A stretch of 64,000 nucleotides of DNA from an uncultured Nocardioides sp. (GCF_947488515.1 NZ_CANKZF010000003.1:1-64000), one strand, 5' to 3'; counted from the stretch's first letter, positions 1 through 8,456 are shown. The notes: a model not told the origin generated them from the sequence alone. Numbers and translations are program-made.

Positions 1-75
1 GGAAGTTAAGCCTTTCAGCGCCGATGGTACTGCAACCGAGAGGTTGTGGGAGAGTAGGACGCCGCCGGACAAACA
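1..75 (+). rRNA. rrf: 5S ribosomal RNA, 3' part (gene starts before the window)
   Basis: The first bases carry the typical 3' half of an actinobacterial 5S rRNA: loop E/helix IV region followed by GGGAGAGTAGGACGCCGCCG near 48-67. Only the 3' part is present. A strong hairpin follows at 81, so this is the end of an rRNA operon transcribed rightward. The exact 3' end is uncertain by a few bases. Confidence 0.9.
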
Positions 76-80
76 TTTGG

Positions 81-110
81 CAGGGGCCACCAGTGATCTG
101 GTGGCCCCTG
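81..110 (+). terminator. rRNA operon terminator hairpin
   Basis: A perfect 13-bp stem (81-93 with 98-110) closes on the four-base loop TGAT, directly behind the 5S rRNA. There is no long T-run, as is usual for high-GC actinobacterial terminators. Confidence 0.8.
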
Positions 111-184
111 CGCCATTTCTGGCGCGGTATGAGTAGCGTTGCCCCCGTACGGGGTGTCGAGGCGTGGAGAAGGGAAGTGCGGCT

Positions 185-1183
185 GTGGCCGAGGACCGTC
201 GAGGACAGCGACCGTCACGAGGTGGGTCCGGCGGCGGACGAGGTGGCTCGTCCGGCAGTGGCCGCGGCAGCTCGTCGTCCCGCGGCGGGTCGCAGAGCGA
301 CTCGCGGGGCGGCGCGCGCGGTGACTCCCGAGGTGGAGCCCGCAGCGACTCTCGTGGTGACTCCCGCGGCGCGAGCCGATCCGGGGACACCCGTGGCAAG
401 TCCGGTGGCCGTGGCCCGTCAGGCGGCAAGCGTCCTGCCGGCGCACAGCAGCGCGGGCCCCGGGATCGTGCGCAGGAGAAGGAAGCCCGCACGGCCGACC
501 AGGCGGCGTACGACGGACCGGACCTGCCCGAGCACATCACCGGCATCGAGCTCGACCGGGGGGTCCGCGCCCAGTTGAAGGGCCTGCCCGAGAAGCTCGC
601 AGCCCGGGTCGCCAGGCACCTGGCCGCCGCCGGCGCCTTCATCGACGAGGACCCCGAGCTCGCCTACCGTCACGCTCTGGCCGCCCGTGCCCGTGCCTCC
701 CGCATCGCGGTCGTCCGCGAAGCGGTGGGGGAGACGGCCTACGCCGCCGGCCACTACGCCGAGGCGCTGGCCGAGCTGCGTGCCGCGAAGCGGATGAACG
801 GTGCGACGGACTACCTCCCGATCATGGCCGACTGCCACCGTGCCCTCGGCAACCCCGAGCAGGCGATCAAGCTGGCCAAGACCCCGTCCGTCGCGAACTT
901 CAGCTCCGAGGCGAAGGCCGAGATGACGCTGGTGGAGGCGGGGGCCCGGCGCGACATGGGCCAGCTGGATGCTGCCCTGCGCACCCTCGAGCTCGCTCCG
1001 CTGACGTCGAAGAGCCGCGCGGCCTGGGTGGTGCGCCTGCGCTACGCGTATGCCGACACGCTCGAGGCGGCCGGCCGTGAGTCGGACGCGCTGGCGTGGT
1101 TCCACCGCACGCACGCGGTCGACTCCGACGAGCTCACCGACTCGGCCGAGCGCGCAGAGATCCTGGAGCGCCGCCAGTCCTGA
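185..1183 (+). CDS. TPR-like protein with disordered Arg/Gly/Ser-rich N-terminus
   Basis: About 332 residues. The first ~100 residues are a low-complexity Arg-Gly-Gly/Asp-Ser-Arg-Gly repeat region, likely disordered and possibly RNA-binding. The rest (about 120-330) is alpha-helical and Ala-rich with degenerate tetratricopeptide-like helical pairs, for example a segment around AYAAGHYAEALAELRAAKR. I prefer the GTG at 185 because AAGGGAAG sits 7 bases before it; an in-frame GTG at 164 would add seven residues without a clear ribosome site. It lies between the rRNA operon and the DUF3145 gene. The function is not known to me; similar tetratricopeptide proteins with RGG tails occur in other actinobacteria. 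Confidence 0.75.
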   Translation: MAEDRRGQRPSRGGSGGGRGGSSGSGRGSSSSRGGSQSDSRGGARGDSRGGARSDSRGDSRGASRSGDTRGKSGGRGPSGGKRPAGAQQRGPRDRAQEKEARTADQAAYDGPDLPEHITGIELDRGVRAQLKGLPEKLAARVARHLAAAGAFIDEDPELAYRHALAARARASRIAVVREAVGETAYAAGHYAEALAELRAAKRMNGATDYLPIMADCHRALGNPEQAIKLAKTPSVANFSSEAKAEMTLVEAGARRDMGQLDAALRTLELAPLTSKSRAAWVVRLRYAYADTLEAAGRESDALAWFHRTHAVDSDELTDSAERAEILERRQS

Positions 1184-1333
1184 CCGGTCTGATCGGCGTG
1201 ACTGCTGGCGCTCGGGCGCCACATGGGTCACAATGGGGCCACTAATCACATACGTGTCACTCAACTCTTTGAGCACTGACGACAGAACGCTGGGGAAGGC
1301 GCATCTGGAGCGTCGGAACTCAAGGAGGTCACA

Positions 1334-1861
1334 GTGACCACACGCATTGCTTCCCGTCCGGACGGTCCGGCCACGAGGGGCATTCTTTACGTGCACTCTG
1401 CTCCCTCCGCACTCTGCCCGCACATCGAGTGGGCCGTGGGCGGGATCCTCGGAGTCGCCGTCTCGCTCGACTGGACGCCGCAGCCTGCCCAGCCGGGGTC
1501 CTACCGTGCCGAGCTGTCCTGGACCGGTTCAGGTGGCACCGCAGCGGCGGTGGCGTCCGCCCTGCGTGGCTGGAACCACCTGCGCTTCGAGATCACCGAG
1601 GAGCCGACGAGCTCCACCGAGGGCACGCGCTTCTCGTGCACGCCCGACCTCGGGATCTTCCACGCCATCACCGGCCCGCACGGCGACATCCTGATCCCTG
1701 AGGACCGCCTGAAGGCCGCGGTCGTGAAGGCTGCCCTCGGTGACACCACGCTGCTGCTCGAGATCGACAACCTGCTCGGGAAGCCGTGGGACGACGAGCT
1801 CGAGACCTTCCGGCACGCCGGCGAGGGTGCCCCGGTGCGCTGGCTCCACCAGGTGGTCTGA
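1334..1861 (+). CDS. DUF3145 domain-containing protein
   Basis: 175 residues, GTG start with an excellent AAGGAGGT 5 bases upstream. It matches the DUF3145 family, a cytosolic actinobacterial protein of unknown function that commonly sits at the downstream end of the fatty-acid synthesis (fab/kas) locus. Here it converges on accD with 10 bases between stop codons. No signal peptide or membrane segment is visible. The conserved position beside FAS-II genes hints at a lipid-linked role, but nothing in the sequence shows one. Confidence 0.85.
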   Translation: MTTRIASRPDGPATRGILYVHSAPSALCPHIEWAVGGILGVAVSLDWTPQPAQPGSYRAELSWTGSGGTAAAVASALRGWNHLRFEITEEPTSSTEGTRFSCTPDLGIFHAITGPHGDILIPEDRLKAAVVKAALGDTTLLLEIDNLLGKPWDDELETFRHAGEGAPVRWLHQVV

Positions 1862-1876
1862 GGACGCCCCCTCAGA
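1857..1876. terminator. short bidirectional hairpin between DUF3145 gene and accD
   Basis: A 7-bp inverted repeat (TCTGAGG / CCTCAGA) with a 6-base loop spans both convergent stop codons. It is short and lacks a T-run, so terminator function is only likely. Confidence 0.4.
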
Positions 1877-3302
1877 GGGGGATGTTGCCGTGACGGCCGC
1901 GGCGTACGCCGGCCGTGTCGATCTCGTGCCGCATGGCGAGCGCGATCGCGCTGCGCGTGCGGGTGGGCTCGACGACCTCGTCGACGACCCCGATCTCTAC
2001 GGCCTTGTCGACGCCGCCGGCGATCCGCTCGTGCTCGGCGGCGAGCTCGGTCTCGACCTGCGGGCGGATCTCGGGGGAGACCTCCGCCAGCTTGCGTCGG
2101 TGCAGGATCCGGATGGCCGCGACGGCGCCCATGACGGCCACCTCGGCGCCCGGCCACGCGAAGACGCGGGTGGCGCCCAGGGAGCGGGCGTTCATCGCGA
2201 TGTAGGCGCCGCCGTAGGTCTTGCGGGTCACGAGCGTGACGCGCGGGACGACGCACTCACCGAAGGCGTGGAGCAGCTTGGCGCCACGACGTACGACACC
2301 GTCCCACTCCTGCCCGACGCCGGGGAGGTAGCCGGGCACGTCGACGAGCACGACCAGCGGCACCCCGAAGGCGTCGCACATGCGCACGAAGCGGGACGCC
2401 TTCTCGGCTGAGAGCGAGTCGAGGCAGCCGCCGAGGCGCAGCGGGTTGTTGGCCACGACGCCGACGGTGCGGCCGCCGAAGCGGCCGAGGGCGGTGACGA
2501 TGTTGGGGGCCCAGCGGGCGTGCAGCTCCTGCATGGTGCCCTCGTCGAGCAGACCGTCGACGAGCGGGTGCACGTCATAGGCGCGCTTCTTGGACTCCGG
2601 CAGGAGGGCGCCGAGGTCGCGGTCCTCGACGGACTCGGCCGCGAGGCTGCCCTGGGCGCCGAGGAGGGAGGCGACCGTGCGGGCCCGGTCGAGCGCCTCG
2701 CGCTCGGACTCGGTGAGGATGTGCACGACGCCGGACCGGCGGCCGTGCGGCTCGGGACCGCCGAGGCGGAGCATGTCCACGTCCTCGCCCGTGACGGACC
2801 GGACGACGTCGGGGCCGGTGACGAAGATGCGTCCTTCGGGCCCGAGGATCACCACGTCGGTGAGCGCCGGGCCGTAGGCGGCGCCGCCGGCCGCGGGGCC
2901 GAGCACGACGGAGATCTGGGGGATGACCCCGGAGGCCTGGGTCATCACCTGGAAGATGCGGCCCACGGCGTGGAGGGACAGCACGCCCTCCGCGAGCCGG
3001 GCGCCACCGGAGTGCCAGAGGCCGATGATCGGCACCCCGTCGGTGAGGGCGCGGTGGTAGGCGTCCACCACGACGCGGCAGCCGACGTCGCCCATGGCGC
3101 CGCCCATCACCGTGGCGTCGCTGCAGAAGGCGACGACGGACGTGCCGTCGACCCGTCCGACGGCGGCGAGCATCCCCGAGTCGTCGTCGGCAGTGATCAG
3201 CTCGAGGGTGCCCTCGTCGAGCAGCGCAGTGAGCCGGTGGACCGGGTTGCGCGGGTCCTGCTCGCGGGGCAGCTTGGCGGGCTTCGTGGCCGTCGTCGTC
3301 AT
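1872..3302 (-). CDS. accD: acyl-CoA carboxylase beta subunit (carboxyltransferase), AccD6-like
   Basis: 476 residues, full length for the acetyl/propionyl-CoA carboxylase carboxyltransferase beta subunit. It transfers CO2 from carboxybiotin (on an alpha subunit encoded elsewhere) to acetyl-CoA or propionyl-CoA, giving malonyl-CoA for the fatty-acid genes upstream. Two crotonase-like halves are visible; GPAAGGAAYGPAL in the N-terminal half and KTYGGAYIAMNARSLG in the C-terminal half form the oxyanion-hole regions. The ATG at 3302 is chosen because of the purine-rich stretch before it and the family N-terminus; the long open frame upstream is only a shadow of fabF. It is the last gene of fabD-fabH-acpP-fabF-accD, 20 bases behind fabF, the same place as accD6 in the mycobacterial kas operon. 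Confidence 0.95.
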   Translation of the reverse strand: MTTTATKPAKLPREQDPRNPVHRLTALLDEGTLELITADDDSGMLAAVGRVDGTSVVAFCSDATVMGGAMGDVGCRVVVDAYHRALTDGVPIIGLWHSGGARLAEGVLSLHAVGRIFQVMTQASGVIPQISVVLGPAAGGAAYGPALTDVVILGPEGRIFVTGPDVVRSVTGEDVDMLRLGGPEPHGRRSGVVHILTESEREALDRARTVASLLGAQGSLAAESVEDRDLGALLPESKKRAYDVHPLVDGLLDEGTMQELHARWAPNIVTALGRFGGRTVGVVANNPLRLGGCLDSLSAEKASRFVRMCDAFGVPLVVLVDVPGYLPGVGQEWDGVVRRGAKLLHAFGECVVPRVTLVTRKTYGGAYIAMNARSLGATRVFAWPGAEVAVMGAVAAIRILHRRKLAEVSPEIRPQVETELAAEHERIAGGVDKAVEIGVVDEVVEPTRTRSAIALAMRHEIDTAGVRRGRHGNIPL

Positions 3303-3322
3303 GGGGAGTCCTCTTCCGGTTC

Positions 3323-4573
3323 TCAGACGCTGCCGAAGGCGACCGCGACGTTGGCGCCGCCGAAGCCGAAGGAGTTGTTGAGCGCGACGATGTCGCCGTC
3401 GGGCAGGTCGCGCTTCGACGTCGGGATGTCGAGCTCGACCTCGGGGTCCACGTTGTCGAGGTTGATCGTCGGCGGGCTGACGCGGTCGTGGAGCGCCATG
3501 ACGGTGGCCACGGCCTCGAGGGCGCCGGCGCCACCGAGGAGGTGGCCGGTCATCGACTTGGTGCTCGTGACCACGCAGCGGTCGACGTGCTCGCCGAGGA
3601 CGGCGTGGAGCATCAGGCCCTCGGCGATGTCGCCCTTGGGCGTGGAGGTCGCGTGGGCATTGACGTGGACGACGGTGGCGGGGTCGACGTCGCCCTCGCG
3701 CAGCGCCATCTTGATCGCGCGGGTGCCGCCGCGACCCTCGGGGTCTGGCTGCGCGATGTCGTGGGCGTCGTTGCTGATGCCGGCGCCCCGCACCTCGGCG
3801 TAGATCTTCGCGCCGCGGGCGCGGGCGTGCTCCTCGGACTCGAGGATGAGCACGGCGCCGCCCTCGCCGAGGACGAAGCCGTCGCGAGCGGTGTCCCAGG
3901 GGCGGGAGACGGTGGTCGGGTCGCCACCGTCCTCGCTGCCGGTCTTGGACAGCGCCATCATGTTGGCGAACGCCGCCATCGGGAGCGGGTGGATCGCGGC
4001 CTCGGTGCCGCCGGCCATGACGACGTCGGCGCGGCCGAGGCGGATCAGGTCGATCGCCATGGCGATGGCCTCGTTGCCCGACGCGCAGGCCGAGGTGGGG
4101 GCGTGGACCGCCGCGCGGGCGCCGTACTTGAGGCTGACGTTGGCCGCCGGGGCGTTGGGCATGAGCATGGGGACCGCGAGGGGGGAGACACGGCGCGCAC
4201 CCTTCTCGAGCAGGGTGTCGTAGTTGGCGAGCAGGGTGGTGACCCCGCCGATGCCGGAGGCGAGCGCGACGCCGAGCCGCTCGGGCTCGAGCCCGGAGTC
4301 CTCCAGGCCCGCGTCGGCCCACGCCTGGTCGGCGGCGACGACGGCGAACTGCGTCGAGCGGTCCCACCGACGGGCCTTGACCCGCTCGAGGACCTCGGAC
4401 GGCTCCACCGCCACCCGGCCCCCGATCTTCACCGGGAGCTGGTCGACCCACTCGTCGGTGAGGCGCCGGACGCCGGAGGTGCCGGACAGCATCGCCTGCC
4501 ACGTGGAGGCGACGTCCCCGCCGACGGGGGAGGTGGTGCCGAGGCCGGTGACGACTACGCGGGTCGAGGGCAT
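3323..4573 (-). CDS. fabF: beta-ketoacyl-[acyl-carrier-protein] synthase II
   Basis: 416 residues. It condenses malonyl-ACP with acyl-ACP in chain elongation of type II fatty-acid synthesis. The thiolase-fold Cys-His-His triad is intact: Cys163 (TSACASGNEA), His307 (NAHATST) and His344 (SMTGHLLGGAGALE). ATG start at 4573. It follows acpP after a 90-base gap that holds a strong hairpin. Only one KAS II-type gene is present here, whereas mycobacteria have kasA and kasB at this position. Confidence 0.97.
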   Translation of the reverse strand: MPSTRVVVTGLGTTSPVGGDVASTWQAMLSGTSGVRRLTDEWVDQLPVKIGGRVAVEPSEVLERVKARRWDRSTQFAVVAADQAWADAGLEDSGLEPERLGVALASGIGGVTTLLANYDTLLEKGARRVSPLAVPMLMPNAPAANVSLKYGARAAVHAPTSACASGNEAIAMAIDLIRLGRADVVMAGGTEAAIHPLPMAAFANMMALSKTGSEDGGDPTTVSRPWDTARDGFVLGEGGAVLILESEEHARARGAKIYAEVRGAGISNDAHDIAQPDPEGRGGTRAIKMALREGDVDPATVVHVNAHATSTPKGDIAEGLMLHAVLGEHVDRCVVTSTKSMTGHLLGGAGALEAVATVMALHDRVSPPTINLDNVDPEVELDIPTSKRDLPDGDIVALNNSFGFGGANVAVAFGSV

Positions 4574-4612
4574 CTGATGTGGTTCCGTTCTCGCTGGGGA
4601 TGAGGTTCCTGG

Positions 4613-4650
4613 GTCACGGGGGCCGGGGCTGGACGCCGGCCACCCGTGAC
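4613..4650 (-). terminator. hairpin between acpP and fabF, possible partial terminator or processing site
   Basis: An 8-bp outer stem (GTCACGGG / CCCGTGAC) and a 6-bp inner stem (GGCCGG / CCGGCC), separated by one bulged base, close on a 9-base loop. It lies between acpP and fabF on the transcribed strand. There is no T-run, so read-through into fabF is expected; it may raise acpP mRNA relative to downstream genes. Confidence 0.5.
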
Positions 4651-4663
4651 GCGGGGGAGAGCG

Positions 4664-4909
4664 TCAGCCCTGGGCGCGCTCGATGTAGGCGACGGCGTCG
4701 CCCACGGTCTTGAGGTTCTTGACCTCGTCGTCGGGGATGGTCACGCCGAACTTCTCCTCGGCGGCCACGACGACCTCGACCATGGAGAGCGAGTCGACGT
4801 CGAGGTCGTCCACGAAGGACTTGTCCAGCTGGACGTCGTCGGCGTCGACGCCGGCCACCTCGTTGACGATCTCGGCGAGGTCGGCGCGGATTTCTTCGGT
4901 GCTGGCCAT
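4664..4909 (-). CDS. acpP: acyl carrier protein
   Basis: 81 residues, acidic and helical. The 4'-phosphopantetheine attachment site is Ser40 in DVDSLSMVEVV. It carries growing acyl chains between FabD, FabH and FabF, whose genes flank it. ATG start at 4909, 52 bases behind fabH. The length is close to mycobacterial AcpM without its long C-terminal tail, so it looks like an ordinary ACP. Confidence 0.97.
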   Translation of the reverse strand: MASTEEIRADLAEIVNEVAGVDADDVQLDKSFVDDLDVDSLSMVEVVVAAEEKFGVTIPDDEVKNLKTVGDAVAYIERAQG

Positions 4910-4961
4910 GGGGCCTTCCCTTCTTCTGGTGCTGCTTGGGCTGGTCTGTGGGTGGTGCGGA

Positions 4962-5975
4962 TCAGGGGACGGTGACGACCTGGGCGGCGTAGGACAGCCC
5001 GGCGCCGAACGCGATGAGCAGGGCGGTGTCGCCGGACTTCGCGTCGCCCTCGGCCATCATCCGGTCGAGCGCGAGCGGGACCGACGCGGCGGAGGAGTTG
5101 CCCTGGTCGGCGACGTCGCGGGCGATCTTCACCGAGGCGGGCAGCTTCATCGAGCGCGCCATGGCGTCGATGATGCGCATGTTGGCCTGGTGGGGCACGA
5201 AGACGTCGAGCTCGTCGAGCGAGACCCCGGCCGTGTCGAGCGCCTGCTGGCCGATCTTCGCCATCGCGAAGGACGCCCAGCGGAAGACCGGGTTGCCCTG
5301 CATGGTCAGGTGGGGCATCACGCCGGAGCCCGGCTGGGTGTCGGTGCCGACGACGTCGCGCCAGTCCTCGCGCTGGCGGATGAGGTCGAACTGCTCGCCG
5401 TCGGAGCCCCACACGACCGGTCCGATGCCCGGGGTGTCGCTGGGTCCGACGACGGCCGCTCCGGCCCCGTCGGCGAAGATGAAGGCGGTGCCACGGTCGG
5501 TGAGGTCGAGGATGTCGGTGAGCCGCTCCACCCCGATCACGAGGACGTGGCGGGCGCTGCCGGCGCGGACGATGTCGGAGGCCAGGGCGATGCCGTGGCA
5601 GAACCCGGAGCAGGCCGCGGAGATGTCGAAGGCGGCCGCGCCGTCGGTGCCGAGCTCGTGCGCGACAGCCGTGGCCACGGCCGGCGTCTGGAGCAGGTGG
5701 CTCACGGTGGCCACGACCACGCAGTCGATCTGGCCGACCTCGAGCCCCGACCGCTCGATGGCGATGCGCGAGGCCTCGACGGACATCATCTGCACGGACT
5801 CCTCGGGACCGGCCCAGCGGCGGGTCTTGATCCCCGAGCGCTGCTGGATCCACTCGTCGCTGGAGTCGATGGCGTCGACGACCTCGGAGTTGGGGACGAG
5901 GCGGGTCGGGCGGTAGGCCCCGACGCCCAGGATCCGTGCGTGAGGAGCGCCGGTGCTGGCGCTGATGGCGGTCAT
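4962..5975 (-). CDS. fabH: beta-ketoacyl-[acyl-carrier-protein] synthase III
   Basis: 337 residues from ATG 5975. It starts fatty-acid synthesis by condensing acyl-CoA with malonyl-ACP. The Cys-His-Asn triad is Cys122 (SAACSGFCHG), His262 (PHQANMRI) and Asn293 (DQGNSSAAS). The start codon overlaps the fabD stop by one base (TGATG), so translation is coupled. The longer open frame upstream of 5975 lies inside fabD and is not used. Branched- versus straight-chain primer preference cannot be read from this sequence. Confidence 0.96.
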   Translation of the reverse strand: MTAISASTGAPHARILGVGAYRPTRLVPNSEVVDAIDSSDEWIQQRSGIKTRRWAGPEESVQMMSVEASRIAIERSGLEVGQIDCVVVATVSHLLQTPAVATAVAHELGTDGAAAFDISAACSGFCHGIALASDIVRAGSARHVLVIGVERLTDILDLTDRGTAFIFADGAGAAVVGPSDTPGIGPVVWGSDGEQFDLIRQREDWRDVVGTDTQPGSGVMPHLTMQGNPVFRWASFAMAKIGQQALDTAGVSLDELDVFVPHQANMRIIDAMARSMKLPASVKIARDVADQGNSSAASVPLALDRMMAEGDAKSGDTALLIAFGAGLSYAAQVVTVP

Positions 5976-7162
5976 CAGTGCGTCCCTCCCTCGGGGTGGA
6001 GCCGCAGGAGCGGCTGGCCGGGCGCGACGAGGTCGCCGTCCTCGACGAGCCACTCGACCACCGAGCCGCCGTGCGGTGCCGTGATGTCGGTGCGGTCACG
6101 CAGGCTGGCGACCGCGCCGATCACGGCACCGGGCGCGAGCACGTCACGCTCGACGGCCTCGGAGGAGAGGTGGAAGGTGCCCTTGGCGGGGGAGACGACC
6201 ATTCGCCAGGTCGGCGTGGTCTCGATCATCGACGCCTCGCCGTGCTTGTCGCAGAACGCGCGGGCGTCGTCGAGCTGGTCGGGGGTCTTGAGCGCAAAGG
6301 TCTCGACGCCCTTCAGTGCGCGCTTCGCGATGCCGGTCAGCGTGCCGGCGGGCGGCATCTCCAGGATGCCGGTGACGCCGAGGTCGCTCATGGTCTCGAG
6401 GCAGAGGTCCCAGCGGACCGGGTTGGAGATCTGCCCGACCATGCGGCGCAGCACGTCGCGGCCGTCGTGCACGATCTGGCCGTCGCGGTTGGAGATCACC
6501 GGCGTACGAGGGTCGTGGGTCGACACCGACCGGGCCAGCGAGGCGAGGCGGTCGACCGCAGGTGCCATGTGGACGGTGTGGAACGCGCCGGCGACGCTGA
6601 GCGGCATCAGGCGCGCCTTCGCAGGCGGGTCCTCGGCGAAGGCCGCGAGCTGCTCCGTCGTACCGGCTGCGACCACCTGGCCGGGGCCGTTGTCGTTGGC
6701 GGGGGTGAGTCCGTGGCGCTCGATGGCCGCGAGCACCTCGTCGCGGTCGCCGCCGAGGACGGCGGTCATCCCGGTGGCGGTGGTGGCGGCCGCGTCGGCC
6801 ATCGCGTTGCCGCGCTCGCGCACGAGCACCATCGCCTGCTCGGCGGTGATCACCCGGGCGCCCGCCGCGGCGGTCAGCTCGCCCACGCTGTGGCCGGCGA
6901 CCGCGCCGATGCGCGCGAACGCGTCGGCGGGGTGCGGGAAGAGGTCGAGCGCCGCGATCAGCCCGGTCGCGACCAGCAGCGGCTGGGCGATCTTGGTGTC
7001 GCGGATCGTGTCGGCGTCTGCCTGGGTGCCGTAGTGGGCGAGGTCGATGCCGGCGACGGTGGCCAGCCAGTCGAACCGCGCGGCGAAGGTCGGGTCCTCC
7101 AGCCAGGGCGTGAGGAAACCGGGGGTCTGGGCCCCTTGACCGGGGGCGACGATGACGAGCAC
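5975..7162 (-). CDS. fabD: malonyl-CoA:ACP transacylase with C-terminal biotinyl-like domain
   Basis: 395 residues from GTG 7162. Residues 1-300 are a malonyl-CoA:ACP transacylase: APGQGAQ near residue 6, nucleophile Ser92 in AGHSVGE, Arg near 117, and His195 in AFHT. Classical FabD is about 310 residues; here about 80 extra residues follow (roughly 320-390) that resemble a biotinyl/lipoyl carrier fold, with TAPHGGSVVEWLVEDGDLV and PGQPLLRL matching its second half. The usual biotin-accepting Met-Lys-Met is not there; the corresponding turn reads ASLRDR, so the domain should not be biotinylated. It is the first gene of the fatty-acid operon, downstream of the FasR-like regulator. Confidence 0.95.
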   Translation of the reverse strand: MLVIVAPGQGAQTPGFLTPWLEDPTFAARFDWLATVAGIDLAHYGTQADADTIRDTKIAQPLLVATGLIAALDLFPHPADAFARIGAVAGHSVGELTAAAGARVITAEQAMVLVRERGNAMADAAATTATGMTAVLGGDRDEVLAAIERHGLTPANDNGPGQVVAAGTTEQLAAFAEDPPAKARLMPLSVAGAFHTVHMAPAVDRLASLARSVSTHDPRTPVISNRDGQIVHDGRDVLRRMVGQISNPVRWDLCLETMSDLGVTGILEMPPAGTLTGIAKRALKGVETFALKTPDQLDDARAFCDKHGEASMIETTPTWRMVVSPAKGTFHLSSEAVERDVLAPGAVIGAVASLRDRTDITAPHGGSVVEWLVEDGDLVAPGQPLLRLHPEGGTH

Positions 7163-7231
7163 ACGTCCACTGTGCCGCGTGGCGACCGGTCGGCGCGGGT
7201 CCGACGCCGACGAATCTGACCCCCAGATCTT

Positions 7232-7246
7232 TGTAGGGTTCCTACA
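7232..7246 (-). promoter_or_regulatory. inverted repeat upstream of fabD, probable FasR-type operator
   Basis: On the coding strand of fabD this reads TGTAGGAACCCTACA: 6-bp arms around a 3-base centre. It overlaps the stop codon of the regulator gene and lies about 70 bases before the fabD start, near a plausible -35 region (a CAGATT -10 follows). It matches the repeat upstream of the regulator itself at 10 of 13 core positions. Confidence 0.6.
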
Positions 7247-8414
7247 GTTCCGTTCGACCCGACTGACGCCCTAGGATCAGCGCCAGCTGGAGGGCGAACG
7301 CCTCGCGCGGGCGCGTCGGTGACCAGCCCGTGGCGTCGGAGATCTGGCGCAGCCGGTAGCGCACCGTGTTGGGGTGCACGAAGAGCGCGCGAGCCGTCGC
7401 CTCGATCGACGAGCCGTGCTCGAACCACGCCGACAGCGTCTCCAGCAGGGTGCCGCGGGCCGCCACCAGCGGGAGGTAGACCTCATCGACGAGGTGGCGC
7501 CGCGCGTGGCCGTCGCCGGCGAGCGCGCGCTCGGGCAGCAGGTCGCGGCTCGCGACCGGGCGCGGGGCGTCGGGCCAGCCGCTGGCGGCCCGGTGGGCCG
7601 ACAGAGCGGCGCGGGCGGACGCGTTGGCGTGGGCCAGGTCAGCGGTGACGGGCCCGACCACGACGGGCCCGTCGCCGAAGTGGTCGAGCAGCCGCGTCGC
7701 GGCCGGGAGCGGGTCGGTGACGCCGCCCAGCACGACGACGAGCCGCTCGCCCTGCGTGGCGCACAGCGCGTCCATCCCGCCGGCGCGCGCCGAGCGGCGT
7801 ACGGACTCGAAGACGTCGAGCTCGGCCCGGTGGAGAGGCGTGGCGCCCAGCACCACGGCCACGTCGCCGTGCGCCCCCCAGCCCAGCGCGCTCGCGCGCG
7901 ACAGCACGCTCTCGTCGGCCTCCGCCCGGACGACCGAGTCGACGACCAGCGCCTCGAGCCGGGCGTCCCACGCGCCGCGGGACTCGGCGGCGCGGGCGTA
8001 GACGGCGGCGGTGGCGAAGGCGACCTCGCGCGCGTAGAGCAACACCGCGTCGTGCACCTCGCTGGCGTCCTCCGGGTCGAGGAGCGCGTCGATCGTCGTC
8101 TCGACGACCCGGATGCTCAGCCGCACCAGCTCGACGGTCTGCTGCAGCGAGATGACGCCGGTCAGCTCCCGCGGCGCAGCGCCGAACACGACGACGTCGA
8201 GCGGGTCGTGGGCCGACGCCTCCACCTCGTGGTCGTACCAGTCCACGAACCCGCGGATGCCGGCCTGCACGATCAGGCCGACCCACGAGCGGTCCTGGGC
8301 GCTCAGGTCGTCGAACCACGGCAGGTCCGTCGACATCCGGCCCGTGGCGGCCGTGCTCAACGCGCCCGTGGAGTTGCGCAGGGCCTCGGCTGCGCGACGA
8401 CGGGACGGGGTCAC
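7242..8414 (-). CDS. PucR/CdaR-family transcriptional regulator (FasR-like)
   Basis: 390 residues from GTG 8414. The C-terminal ~60 residues form the PucR-type helix-turn-helix (SIEATARALFVHPNTVRYRL). The N-terminal part around LPWFDDLSAQDRSWVGLIVQ is typical of the actinobacterial subgroup next to fabD, represented by Streptomyces FasR, an activator of the fab operon, and Rv2242 of Mycobacterium. A GTG at 8456 would add 14 residues, but it lies inside an inverted repeat; GTG 8414 has TACAGT 6 bases upstream and would be a leaderless start. It sits 79 bases before fabD in the same direction and probably controls the fatty-acid genes and itself. Confidence 0.88.
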   Translation of the reverse strand: MTPSRRRAAEALRNSTGALSTAATGRMSTDLPWFDDLSAQDRSWVGLIVQAGIRGFVDWYDHEVEASAHDPLDVVVFGAAPRELTGVISLQQTVELVRLSIRVVETTIDALLDPEDASEVHDAVLLYAREVAFATAAVYARAAESRGAWDARLEALVVDSVVRAEADESVLSRASALGWGAHGDVAVVLGATPLHRAELDVFESVRRSARAGGMDALCATQGERLVVVLGGVTDPLPAATRLLDHFGDGPVVVGPVTADLAHANASARAALSAHRAASGWPDAPRPVASRDLLPERALAGDGHARRHLVDEVYLPLVAARGTLLETLSAWFEHGSSIEATARALFVHPNTVRYRLRQISDATGWSPTRPREAFALQLALILGRQSGRTEL

Positions 8415-8443
8415 GGGACGACTGTAGTGGGGTGCGTCACGTA

Positions 8444-8456
8444 GTGGGATTCCCAC
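8444..8456 (-). promoter_or_regulatory. inverted repeat upstream of the FasR-like gene, probable autoregulatory operator
   Basis: A 13-bp inverted repeat, GTGGGAATCCCAC on the minus strand, centred about 36 bases before the GTG at 8414 and covering the expected -35 of its leaderless promoter. It shares the pattern GTRGGAAYCCYAC with the site before fabD. Confidence 0.6.

Noticed and set aside
3488..4603. 371-codon plus-strand frame opposite fabF
   Set aside because: A shadow of fabF; no start site or motif, and fabF has an intact catalytic triad.
8454..8456. GTG at 8456 as the start of the FasR-like regulator
   Set aside because: It lies inside the inverted repeat, the extra 14 residues are not typical of the family, and GTG 8414 has a well-placed -10 hexamer for a leaderless start.
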